A model generated the notes under the pieces. It did no database searches. It was not told the DNA's origin and worked only from the letters and a program-made list of their open reading frames with translations. A stretch of 64,000 bases of DNA from Bolinopsis microptera (lineage: Eukaryota > Ctenophora > Tentaculata > Lobata > Bolinopsidae). Both the position numbers and the translations under genes were made by a program. Shown one piece after another: positions 54,221-64,000 of this stretch; position 1 is the stretch's first letter, and each line of letters begins with the position of its first letter. Where the stretch lies: positions 12,507,118 through 12,571,117 of the forward strand of contig NC_087078.1 in assembly GCF_026151205.1 (NCBI RefSeq). The letters are read 5' to 3'.

Positions 54221-54286
54221 GCAGCCATGTCGACATCAAAAGCTCATGGAATGTCGAAAACTCTAAGCTCATGGAATGTGAAGCAG
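54140..54286 (+). promoter_or_regulatory. Candidate promoter and first coding exon
   Basis: Two CCAAT boxes (about 54149 and 54183) precede 'gcagccATG' at 54227. The exon would read MSTSKAHGMSKTLSSWNVKQ and end at a clean donor CAG|gtatgt (54286). Downstream exons were not found and the protein is not recognised. The direct repeat AGCTCATGGAATGT within the exon is a caution. Confidence 0.3.
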
Positions 54287-55139
54287 GTATGTGCGTCATT
54301 GTTAATGGTTGAAAACTGCACGTGACCCGGCCCACGTGACTGCGAGCTCTTTAACCTGCGTTAAGAGAGATTGCAGTTTACCCCTTAATTTTATACATGT
54401 AATTTGAAAGCTCCTGTTAAACAAACATTTCGTACCACTTTTAGATAATCCCCAATCCCCATCCAGGTGATTAGTTTCGATTTTTCAGTCTTTTATTTCG
54501 AAAATTTGGACCCCCAAGTGGTGTCAAAAATGCAAATTAAATAGGTAATAATTATTTTAGTCTCGTGAGTCTTGACACCATTTAGGGTTAGACGGGTTAG
54601 GGTTAGACGGGTTAGACGGGTTCCTGCTAGTGGTAACTAATTACACCGGTCTTTAAAACATTTAATTTTCGATCACGTAGAGGGACAGTTTGTTAACTTG
54701 TGCAACGTGCTCTCTAAACTTTGCTTCGTGATCGGTGACGTTTCTGTTTGTAAGTCATGTGGTAAAATAATCAAGCTTTGGTAAAATAATCAAGATACGT
54801 TCAACCTTCATTGATCTAAGTTCATTACAGTATTGTTAAGCATTCGATTTACATCATAAACTATGATAAAACAACTATGATAAAACAACTATGATAAAAC
54901 AACTATGATAAAACAACTATGATGACGCAACTAATACTATAATGGCTCTCACTCTGAGAAATTTTGAAACTTTTGAACTGTACTATCATCTTAGTTACCT
55001 CCATCGGATATTCAAAATTCTTACTCTAGGTTTGATTTTAAAGTGTCGAACAGCAAGAAGAGGCTTCATGTTAACTATTAAATACTTTAACGATGCAATT
55101 TTAAAGATTTATGGCATTATAAACGCGTGTCATTATTAA
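54287..55139. other. AT-rich DNA with small tandem repeats
   Basis: A telomere-like TTAGGGTTAGACGGG repeat (two and a half units) lies at about 54583-54622, and four or five copies of a 14-bp CTATGATAAAACAA unit lie at about 54861-54922. Nothing else is seen. Confidence 0.6.
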
Positions 55140-55471
55140 AAACGCGTGATTTAAGGGGTCTAATTGTTACAAACGCGTGATTTGACGCGTCTAATTGTTA
55201 CAAACGCGTGATTTGACGAGTCTTATTGTTACAAACGCGTGATTTGACGCGTCTTATTGTTACAAACGCGTGATTTGACGCGTCTAATTGTTTCAAACGC
55301 GTGATTTGACGCGTCTTATTGTTACAAACGCGTGATTTGACGCGTCTAATTGTTACAAACGCGTGATTTGACGCGTCTTATTGTTACAAACGCGTGATTT
55401 GACCCGTCTAATTGTTACAAACGCGTGATTTGACGCGTCTAATTGTTACAAACGCGTGATTTGACGCGTCT
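55140..55471 (+). repeat. 31-bp satellite, ~11 copies, two ACGCGT per unit
   Basis: The unit contains ACAAACGCGTGATTTGACGC and GTCTAATTGTT. Copies alternate between TCTAATTG and TCTTATTG. Each unit has AAACGCGT and GACGCGTC, giving more than 20 CpG-containing ACGCGT-like sites in 330 bp. The function is unknown. Confidence 0.93.
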
Positions 55472-56434
55472 CGTGTTGACTCCCACCCTCACTTCTTGTT
55501 GCACTCCCTCTATTTAAGTTTCTCTCCCTCTAACTGAACCCCTTTTGAACTTTAAAAAGATATCTTCGACCTTTTTTGGGCCTCTTTTTATGAACTTGCA
55601 CTACTTATAAGCTGTTGTTTTAAATCCCCATCTAGATGGTTAACTGATTCGCACGATCATGTTAATAACAATCAAAATGAGTGAGCAAACGTTTCGTTTC
55701 ATGACAGAGATACAAAAAGAGCAATAATCGGACCCCAGATAGACACGTCCACCATGGATTCTCTAATTTCGATTGTTTTTTATGAACTGGCACTATATAC
55801 ATTTTTCATCATATTATTGCAATCAGAGAATGACCACTGAACCATCTCTATATAGATTGTATTTTAATTTTTAAAGCTCCTGCTAAACAAACATTTCGTA
55901 TCGTAACTATCGCTTTTATATGTTCTAAACAATCCCCTTCCAGGCATCTCTGTATATTATATAATATATATATAATAATGCTTAATTAAATTTGATGGTA
56001 GTCATGTAGACATGAAAACGACGTATCTCGAAGCAACCTGTATGTGCATGTGCATACCATCATTACTGACTAGCAAACGCTCATCACAAATGTTATCATA
56101 ACCGCTTAATTAATTAGTATCATGCCTCTTTGCGCCCTCGTCCAAGATATTCTGATTGGTAACCATTTTTTTCTTAGCTTGCTTAAGTTATTGTAAAAAT
56201 TGATTTCGGATACATCATGTAATGTTAACCCTAACATATAAAAATATAATGCACATTGCGCCATTTTGGATGATATGTGTGTTAATAAAACTTTTATTAA
56301 AAAGTGTGTGTAGTGTGTGTAGCTTACGTTGCAATTATCGAGCTCCCTTATCTTTTGTAACTTAGCGATAAGTTCAGTTTGCTGCTACCGCGTAGTTAGC
56401 CTTTGCTTGTGTAATTGTACATTATTATCTAACA
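55472..56434. other. Intergenic DNA before the decayed LINE
   Basis: No gene was recognised. The truncated endonuclease frame of the LINE becomes recognisable at about 56435. Confidence 0.45.
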
Positions 56435-59206
56435 CAGAGGTTCCACAGATTGCTGGTGTTGTCTACAGGCCCCCTAGTGGTGATATTCTAGATGCACTTG
56501 CTGAGCTTGACGTGTTGATGAAATTCCTACCGTCTAATAATGTAGCCTTGACAGGTGACTTCAATGTTGATCTTTTGGCCCAGGGACGAAACATAGCTGA
56601 ATTTGAACAAACTATCTACAGTAACAATTTAATCCCTTTGATATCGATTGCCACCCATGCCAAGCCGGGTTGCAACGAAAGCTTAATTGATAATATTTTA
56701 GTGAACTCTACTGAGCGTGTGTTAGGATCTGGAATTCTTGAATCCAAGATTTCCCATCATAACCCAATCTTCTGTTTCATATCGTGTAATACTAAAGAGA
56801 GTCCAAATGATACCAAACTTAAACCTAAGTATGATTACTGTGAGTCTAATATAGAAAGCTTCCTTAATGATATTGGAAGGGATATCTACCGATCGAACTT
56901 TTCGTATGATGAGGAAGGTTTTGAAAAATTTGTCGAAACTGTCCATGAAAAAATCGAACTGAATTTCAAATTGGACTCTACTGCTGGTTTTCAATCAAAA
57001 CGCAATAGATTGATGAATCCATGGATCACTTCTGCGTTAATTAAATCTGTGTTTACTAAAGGCTTTCACTACAAGCGATGGAAGGCTTCGTGTACCAAAA
57101 TCAACCCATTAGGTGAGGAAACTTTATATCTTAAGTATAAGGAGTATCGTTCTATCCTAAACAAAGCTATAAAATCTGCGAAAAAAGCTCACTATGGAAA
57201 AAAATTTGAACTTGCTAAAGGAAATATTAAAAAAACCTGGGAATTGATTAACGAACTCCGGGGTAAATCTAAAAAAGATATAAAAGCATCATTCTTAATT
57301 GATGGTCGAATTGTAACTGAACGCCGTGAGATTGCTAACGGATTTAACATCTACTTCTCGTCTATTGCTCGTAATCTTAATTCAAAAGTTCAATCTTCTG
57401 TACCATCTCGTACGGTAACTGATGGCAATTTTATTAAGACGAAGTTTAAACAATACCTCAAGGGCAGAGAAAGAATAGTGAACTCTTTTTTTCTCAGCCC
57501 CTGTGACGAGGAAGAGATAAGTAAAATCATTGGTAGCCTTGAAAATGGGAAGGCAAGTGATATCTCTGTTAAAGTCTTAAAAAAGAGTGTAAATTATCTG
57601 TCTAGTGTCTGGTCATATCTCTAGATTCTTTAATTGGTTCTTGGACAATGGGGTCTTTCCAAACAAGCTTAAAACGGGCTCTATTACACCAATTTATAAA
57701 AAAGGAGACTCACGATGCCTTGATAACTATCGACCTGTTTCTACATTACCGATATTTGGAAAAATACGTGAAAAAATAATCTATAATAGGTTATATAATT
57801 ACCTCAGTGCTATGAACGTGATTTATGATCGACAATTTGGTTTTAGAAAACAACACTCAACATCTCATGCCGTAAACTATTCTGTCAATAAAATACTTAA
57901 TGAGATTGAACAGAAAAATCATGTAAATGGAATATTTATTGATCTAAGTAAAGCATTTGACACAATTGAGCACGATAAACTCCTGCATAAACTTGAACAC
58001 TATGGAGTAAGAGGTATTGCACTGAAAACTCTTGCTAGCTATCTAACAAACCGTAGCCAAGTAACTTCTTTTCAAACTGAAAAGTCGGACAAGTGTTCAG
58101 TTGAGTATGGTGTACCCCAGGGGTCAGTGTTAGGACCTCTACTATTTCTGATTTATATAAATGATATTGTGAGCTCCTCAAGCTTGGCTGAATTCGTCCT
58201 GTTTGCTGATGATACAAATATTTTTGTGATAGGTAGTTCAGCACAGGAAGCTTTTGAAAAAGCTAATCATGTAATGAAACAAGTCAGTAACTATATGGAG
58301 TCTAACAAGTTACATATAAATGCAGGGAAAAGTTGTTATATGCATTTTCAGCCAGGTTTGTCAAGAGCAACACAGACCTGTGCCAGAACACGGCCCTTTA
58401 ACAGGAATCTAACGATTTTAATAGATGGCAAAAAGCTAGAAAAAGTTCAATGTACAAAGTTTCTTGGGGTGATAATAGACGAACAGCTAAGCTGGGAACC
58501 ACATCTTAATCATTTATCTTTAAAGCTGAACTCCAGTATTGTATCGATTAAGAGAATTTGCAAATTCATTCCCAAATCTGAATATTTGAAACTATACAAT
58601 GCTCTTTTTATGTCACATCTTAGCTATTGTATAAGTTGCTGGGGTGGGATCCCTAAACATAAGCTGAATAAAATCTTTGCAATTCAAAAACGATGTATAA
58701 GACTGCTATTTGGTAACATTCCCAATTTTGATCATAAAGAATACTATTTAACCTGTGCACGTTCAAGAACTTATAACGAACATATGGCTAGCAAGAACTA
58801 CTGTCTTGAACACACTAAACCGCTATTCACCGAGCAGAAAATTATGAACCTGGAGAATCTGCACATGTACCATACATTTATGGAATTATTCAAAATTCTT
58901 AAATTTGATGTCCCCCAGTCGATTAAAGATCTTTTCAAGTTCTGTCCTAGAAATGAAAAACTTCGTCTGATTGTCCCATTACTGAGGTTAGATATCTCCC
59001 AACAAAACTTTTTGTACACCTCTACGAAAATTTGGAATGACCTCAGCCCCTATGTATTCGAAATATGTGATGCTAATGTAGATGGGTTGATAATCCCGGG
59101 TTCTTCCAAGAATTCAGACTTATCAGCTTCGTCAGGTGTTATTAAATCTAACCTTAAAAAGCACTTGCTATCCCTCCAAAATCGAGATGACCCTAATACA
59201 TGGTAA
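56435..59206 (+). pseudogene. 5'-truncated LINE ORF2 (endonuclease + RT) with a frameshift
   Basis: The frame enters the APE endonuclease mid-domain (AGVVYRPPSGD), has the D/N of TGDFNVD and a C-terminal SHH where SDH is expected, so the catalytic Asp is lost. A linker leads to LENGKASDIS, after which the frame shifts at about 57590-57612. RT continues to 59206 with NYRPVSTLPIFGK, DLSKAFDTIEHDKL, GVPQGSVLGPLLF, FADD and the LSYCISCWGG arm. The N-terminal endonuclease third is absent. The 3' UTR runs to about 59605 and ends in TTTATTA-rich repeats. It is a different family from the LINE at 38-42 kb (LSKAFD against FSKAFD, distinct linkers). Confidence 0.88.
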
Positions 59207-59610
59207 CTAATCTATATTATATCTCAAACTCTACATCCGGTACGGCTATGCACACATGATATCTCTCTCTGCCATGAAACATGGCTAACCTTTTAAACTG
59301 TGATTCAAAACCTAAAGCTAAACTAAAACTCATCTGGGCTCTCCTTTGTCACCAAACTAAACCAATAAGTAATTTAAGATTATTATATTTTTCTATATTT
59401 GTATACTGTAATTAGTATATTGACGTAGTGGATGGTTGAGGGGGTTTCAAGCACAGGTCACTCTCAAATCCTAAAGATAAGCAGTGGCCTTCGGCACTTG
59501 AAACCTCTTCAAACCTCCCCTGATTTATTTATTATTGATATTGTTTGATTGTGCCGTAAAAATAAATATTTGTTTTATTAATATTTGTTTTATTATTATA
59601 CAAGTACACC

Positions 59611-60516
59611 ATGGAGGATGATCTGAATTTGACCCGATCTCAGAAGAAAATCAAGGATTTCAACTACGAAGAAAAGGAAGATGTAGAGGGCTGTACTGAA
59701 AGATGGTTCACTTCGATGGCAAGAGAACTGAAATTAGAAAACTTCGAAATTCGTGGAAATATGGACCAGGAAATACTCATGTCTCCGTCTATCTATAAAA
59801 GGTATATGGCAAACTGGGTTATGCAAGCAGCAGACCTCGTACGACGGCAGAGTAGTCAAATGAGCGCTATGATGGAAATCGTTGAGTGCCTCAAGACGGA
59901 AGCACTAGCAGACAAGGAAAAGATGGTCAGGTTGCAGGACCAGTTGCTAGTGCAGAAGGACGAACAACTACAGTTGTTTAAGACCTCAGTTGAAGAGACA
60001 GTACAAACAACGGTGGAGACAGGAATTAAGAGCTACAGTGCAGCTGTACAAGACAGCACAAGTGGCGCGGTCTGCAACAGTAAAATTCTGAAGAATGTAA
60101 TGAAGAGTGTGGCTGCAGAGGAGGACAGGAGCAAGAATCTGATAGTGTTTGGTCTGAAAGAAGAGGATGAAGAACAGCTATCAGCTCTGGTAACCGCACT
60201 ATTGGAGGAGATCGGGGAGAAACCTCATTTTGAAGCGACTAGAGTCGGCTGGAAGAGGCCAGGTACGGCTATCCGACCAGTCAAGATCACCGTCCCAAGC
60301 TCAACAGCAGTTCATCAGATTCTGATGAAAACAGGGAGACTGAAGATGGCTGATGCACACAAAAATGTATGGATCTGTCCTGATAGATCCAGTGAAGAGC
60401 GTGCAGCAAGGAAGAACGTGGTAACTGACCTGAAGAAGAAGAGGGCTGAACAGACTCATCTCGACCACTACATCCGTAACGGGAAGGTCTGTAGCCGGGT
60501 TAAGAAGACACCATGA
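59611..60516 (+). CDS. Orphan LINE-type ORF1 protein, 301 aa
   Basis: An open single-exon frame with a good start context (caccATGG). The N-terminus is acidic, there is a long coiled-coil region (about 75-135; MVRLQDQLLVQKDEQLQLF), then an RRM-like ORF1 core (SKNLIVFGLKEEDEEQL; RPVKITVPSSTAVHQIL) and the hallmark ICPDRSSEERAARKNVV with a basic end (YIRNGKVCSRVKKTP). These are features of LINE ORF1 RNA-binding proteins. It lies 400 bp downstream of a decayed ORF2 on the same strand, the reverse of normal LINE order, and no ORF2 follows it. It could be an ORF1-only derivative, a second truncated element, or a domesticated gene. Confidence 0.8.
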   Translation: MEDDLNLTRSQKKIKDFNYEEKEDVEGCTERWFTSMARELKLENFEIRGNMDQEILMSPSIYKRYMANWVMQAADLVRRQSSQMSAMMEIVECLKTEALADKEKMVRLQDQLLVQKDEQLQLFKTSVEETVQTTVETGIKSYSAAVQDSTSGAVCNSKILKNVMKSVAAEEDRSKNLIVFGLKEEDEEQLSALVTALLEEIGEKPHFEATRVGWKRPGTAIRPVKITVPSSTAVHQILMKTGRLKMADAHKNVWICPDRSSEERAARKNVVTDLKKKRAEQTHLDHYIRNGKVCSRVKKTP

Positions 60517-61729
60517 TGACGTAATTCATGTTTCTCGGACACCACCAAGTATAATATGTACTTGTAGGGGTATTTTAAGAGTTAACGGACGTTATCTGTA
60601 TTTGAGAGACAATTATATTATATACATACATTATTATTTGATTGTTTCACACTTTTCACATTTCATAATTTTATTACTAGGTGGAGGTGATGTTATTGAG
60701 ACTTTGGGCGGCCAAAAAACTCTTGTTCTGAAAGTTGTCCTCTGTACTTGTTTCACTGACCCACGCTTTTTAGCATTTATACATTTCGGCCCATTTTATA
60801 TGTTTGTTCGAATTGCTGTACATTTGTATACTTGCTATTTTGTAAAAAGTTTCAAATCATTATCAATTTTTAAAACCGCCATATAAAATATAATTACTTG
60901 GGCTCTGTTGAATCTCATCCGCTCTGCATTTCTGCCGAATAGTATCGGTTTCAAAGGTCGACAGTAAGTTATTTTTATATTTTTATTTTCTTTCTTACGT
61001 GTAGGGTAGAGTGGGCTAATTTTTAACATTTTGGACGATTGGATTTTATCCCCGGATAATAACAGACATTGTGTAATGTTGACCTGTTCTTATGAGTTAT
61101 GCAACTGAAACCAATGTCATGTTCTCAAATCAAGGACCATTAAGTCAGTGTCCAAAATAACCCCACCTTTTTTGGAGCAAATTTGTTTAGGTATCGTGAC
61201 ATTATGTTATGGTAAATTAATTTGTTTCATATCAGATAAAGCATTATTTCAAACATTAAGACGAGTTTTTAAGCATCTATCACAATATCCTAATTGATCC
61301 CATCGATATTTCTGGTGGGGTTATCTTGGACATGTCTCATTTTCTTGCTAAAAATTACTTTCTAAATACCAAATTTTATTAATGAAGACATTCACATACC
61401 TCTGGATCACTGGATGCTACAAGTAAGCAATACAATAGGTACCCAATTTTATGACATAGTACTTTAAAACAGCTGAAATAATCCGGATTATAATCACCAC
61501 TCGAATTTATGTCCAATATGACTTCATTCCACTTCTATAACTTTAAACTTATAGCTATAGTAGCCTATAGCTATTAAACAGCTATTTAACCTAGGTTAAA
61601 CGAGTCCATTAAATCGAATCTGACGTCACATTTGTACAGCTGACCACGCGTGTTTCGGAGTATAAAAACACGAGTTTTGTGATGGGTCTTTTAACGGCTT
61701 CTAAACGTTTTGTTGTAATAGTTAGATCT
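60517..61729. other. Intergenic DNA
   Basis: No gene was recognised. An inverted pair GTGTCCAAAATAACCCCACC / GGTGGGGTTATCTTGGACATG at about 61147-61166 and 61314-61334 marks a possible small foldback. A perfect TGACGTCA occurs at about 61621. Confidence 0.45.
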
Positions 61730-61737
61730 CTTGTGAG

Positions 61738-62830
61738 CAGAGGCACATATTAGGTGCGATGGGTGCGGGATCGCACAATTTACCGTTTTCCGCACATTTC
61801 CGCATAATTTATTGTTTTCCGCAAATTTCCGCAAATTTTGTAATTTTCTGCATATTTCCGCATAATCTAGCATTTTCCGCGTAATTTCGCATAATTTTGA
61901 AATTTTCGCGTTAAGATTTTCGAGTGTAAAAACCAAAATATGTTAAAAGTCGGGCCCTTTTAGGACCGTGACTCAGGCCCTTTCGGGACCCTGACCCAGG
62001 CCCTTTCGGGACCGTGACCCAGGCCCTTTTGGAACTCATACCTAGGCCACGTGACCCAGTTACCACGTGACCCAGGCCCTTTCGGGACCGTGACCTAGGC
62101 CCTTTCGGGACCGTGACCCAGGCCCTTTCGGGACCCTGACCCAGGCCCTTTCAGGACCGTGACCCGGGCCCTTTTGGAACTCATGCCTAGGCCACGTGAC
62201 CCGGTTACCACGTGACCCAGGCCCTTTCGGGACCGTGACCCAGGCCCTTTCGGGACCGTGACCCAGGCCCTTTCGGGACCGTGACCCAGGCTGTTATGGA
62301 ACCCTCGTCGTTACCGTACTTCGATTATAGTGTATCAGTTATCACTCGTAACTTCACCACATCACAACGTCATGTAGCGTTGGCTTTATAGTGGGCTTAA
62401 TGGATCTTGGATCAAATGGTTCACAAGTACTGACGATCAATGCCAACAAGCGTGTCACATATTTGCGATCACGCATGGGATCTGATCGACTCTATCAAGA
62501 GGCGTCTTCAAATAACTGTCTCCTGATCTCTATCAGATCAAGTCACTGTTCTCAGATAGGTTCAATCATGGTCTTACTCTTAGTAAAGAACTACACCCTC
62601 AGTAACACATAAACAGGCCTATTTTTGATAAGAGCGGCGGTTATAAGTTTAGACTTTCCAAAGTCCTTGAGAAAATGCAAAAGAAAACCGCACAATTCCC
62701 GCACAAATTTCGAAAAAATCGCCGCACATTTGCCGCATAATTGGTAAAAATTTACCGCACATTTTACCTTTATAGTCGGGTGCGGTACCGCATAATTTCG
62801 ATTTTTTACCGCACCTAATATGTGCTTCTG
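61738..62830 (+). mobile_element. hAT-type nonautonomous element with 8-bp target duplication
   Basis: Flanked by CTTGTGAG at 61730-61737 and 62831-62838. Terminal inverted repeats begin CAGAGGCACATATTAGGTGC on the left, with CAGAAGCACATATTAGGTGC as the complement on the right. Subterminal A/T-rich CCGCA words (CCGCATAATTT, CCGCAAATTTCCG) recur on both sides, as in hAT subterminal transposase-binding regions. The core holds a 23-bp higher-order repeat (61950-62295). No transposase. 8-bp duplication and a CA(G)..TG start are hAT hallmarks. Confidence 0.92.
61950..62295 (+). repeat. 23-bp higher-order repeat inside the hAT element
   Basis: The unit AGGCCCTTTCGGGACCGTGAC plus CC recurs about eleven times. 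Twice, a longer variant (GGAACTCATACCTAGGCCACG, CACGTGACCC) closes a block of units, giving a two-block higher-order pattern. Each unit contains the small palindrome CCCTTTCGGG and often CACGTG. Confidence 0.9.
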
Positions 62831-62838
62831 CTTGTGAG

Positions 62839-63074
62839 CTATTTTCACCGACCATTTTAGATGCCCCTTTTTCACTTCTATTCCGATAACCGGAACTATA
62901 TGAATATTCATAACTTTGGTTGTGATTAATATTTTTGGTAATACTTAAAGCTAAGTCGTCATCGTAAAATAAAAATTGATACATTATATAGTACGGAGCT
63001 AGATAACTGATTTTAAATTTTCTCGAATAAAGTTTTCAACTAGACTGTTTCCAGTTAGTAGAATAAGAGCATAC
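62839..63074. other. Short intergenic stretch
   Basis: Nothing recognised between the hAT element and the SINE. Confidence 0.5.
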
Positions 63075-63378
63075 AAACAACAACAACATGGCGAACCTAG
63101 CAAGCTAGGAACGAGGGGCCGATCTCCTTTTCGTGTAGCGCTCGGCCACGGTCCTTTCGGTACAGATTTCCCTGCAGCATAGTCGGGACGCTGGCCCAGG
63201 CATATGCACTCGTGTTATTTTCGCAGCTCTAATGAAAGCCACTACCATTTACACCATGGTTTGGTGAGTGACGGCTGCCCTTCAGTTTTTGAGATTTTGG
63301 CCCTACTGGGTTTCGAACTCGCAACCTTCAGGCCAGTAGACAAGCGGATTAACCAACTAAGCCACTGAGCCACTTAAG
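63075..63378 (-). repeat. tRNA-derived SINE with A and B boxes and (GTT)n tail
   Basis: On the minus strand: a tRNA-like head with box A TGGCTTAGTTGG (63353-63364) and box B GGTTGCGAGTTCGAAACCC (63308-63326), a body of about 200 bp (CCTGGGCCAGCGTCCCGAC, GTACCGAAAGGACCG) and a GTTGTTGTTGTTTG tail at about 63075-63088. The head is shared with the truncated copy at 34299. Likely transcribed by RNA polymerase III and mobilised by a LINE. Confidence 0.85.
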
Positions 63379-64000
63379 TAGCCGCAAGTTTTCAGTATTT
63401 TATTAAAGTAACAGAGGAATGAAGATCTCTTAACGTATGTTTTTGATGACAAAAAGCTATTTACGGCTTAAAATAAAGGAAAAGAAAATATCGATTTCTA
63501 AAGGCTCCACTGCTTGATATGGTCGTAATTTAATGAATGAAAGGTCAGTAAGTGGCGACACATGCTCTGAAATATTCTCAGGTAAAAGGAAGTTACAATT
63601 CACGTGAAATTTGACGTATTCGCGCTTTGTTTTTACTTACTTAATTTGAGTACTTTTTAAGTCATTTAAAGTGTCGGAGCTTGACGTTGTTTCTGTCTCA
63701 TGTTATTTCTGCTCGGCCCTATTTTCCCTTTGTTATAGCAGTGTATTTAACAGAGCATGCAGGGTGTGTTTTATTGGTTCACTTTACTAGTTACTACTGT
63801 CAGACTGGGCCCATCAAGAATGCAGAAAACGACTGTATAACAGTCCCATTACCCTCCGTTTGTCTGGGAATCTCTTTCGTCCTTACTCTAGCTGGACGGC
63901 CAGCTACTGCAGTCTGCACCGTACTATAAATGGGTCCCTGATGTCAAGCGAGCTTGTCAGGCTCGTTATTTATAATTATATCGGGATGTGAGGTTCTATT
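63379..64000. other. Right edge, no gene recognised
   Basis: An open frame at 63681-63929 lacks recognisable motifs. No other structure is seen. Confidence 0.4.

Overview
This is a 64 kb piece of an AT-rich animal nuclear genome. The evidence is split genes with GT-AG introns, orthologues of conserved animal proteins (ATAT1, NAF1, MDH1, TOMM7, GEMIN2, BAZ1A/ACF1), rhodopsin-class receptors, several non-LTR retrotransposons, tRNA-derived SINEs and many short DNA transposons. An early-branching invertebrate, perhaps a cnidarian, is my best guess. That guess rests on gene and repeat style and is not proven.

Layout. 1.3-5.3 kb: two tandemly duplicated intronless class A GPCR genes (+), with a TA-flanked MITE between them. 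5.4-14.5 kb: an alpha-tubulin N-acetyltransferase gene (ATAT1, -) in at least seven short exons. Its third intron contains a third, unrelated GPCR gene and a second copy of the MITE. Its first intron contains three foldback sequences nested around shared TTAA sites. A 52-bp minisatellite is a ninefold repeat of one of its own 5' splice junctions. 15.9-24.9 kb: a gene-poor block of DNA transposons, with a ~53-copy, 52-bp satellite seeded next to a perfect 56-bp palindrome, three micro-MITEs with recognisable 8-bp target duplications, and a long foldback element carrying a 5'-truncated RLE-type retrotransposon bounded by an 18-bp target duplication.

26.4-37.8 kb: five genes in a row on the + strand: NAF1 (H/ACA snoRNP assembly), MDH1 (cytosolic malate dehydrogenase, nine exons), TOMM7 (mitochondrial import), GEMIN2 (SMN complex) and an unrecognised 172-aa protein. 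Spacing is tight, and 3' splice-acceptor-like sites lie just upstream of several start codons. This suggests leader trans-splicing or an operon-like arrangement, which RNA data could test. MDH1 intron 7 holds a 2.2 kb terminal-inverted-repeat element with a strongly iterated TGTGACAAAGT motif, next to a TTCTA pentanucleotide array.

38.1-42.3 kb: an apparently intact two-ORF LINE (-) with a PHD finger in ORF1 and APE endonuclease plus reverse transcriptase in ORF2. 43.8-50.6 kb: the 5' part of BAZ1A/ACF1 (+), with the WAC domain and the start of the charged/DDT-proximal region. The rest of the gene is not found. 51-64 kb: retroelement remnants (an RNase H LINE fragment, a decayed EN-RT LINE, an orphan LINE ORF1), a 31-bp satellite, a hAT-type nonautonomous element with a 23-bp higher-order repeat, and a tRNA-derived SINE.

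No single new system stands out. The least expected items are the splice-donor minisatellite in ATAT1, the stacked TTAA foldbacks, the iterated-motif transposon in MDH1, the micro-MITE family and the possible polycistronic gene row. All splice calls were made by eye from reading frame, GT/AG and recalled homology.
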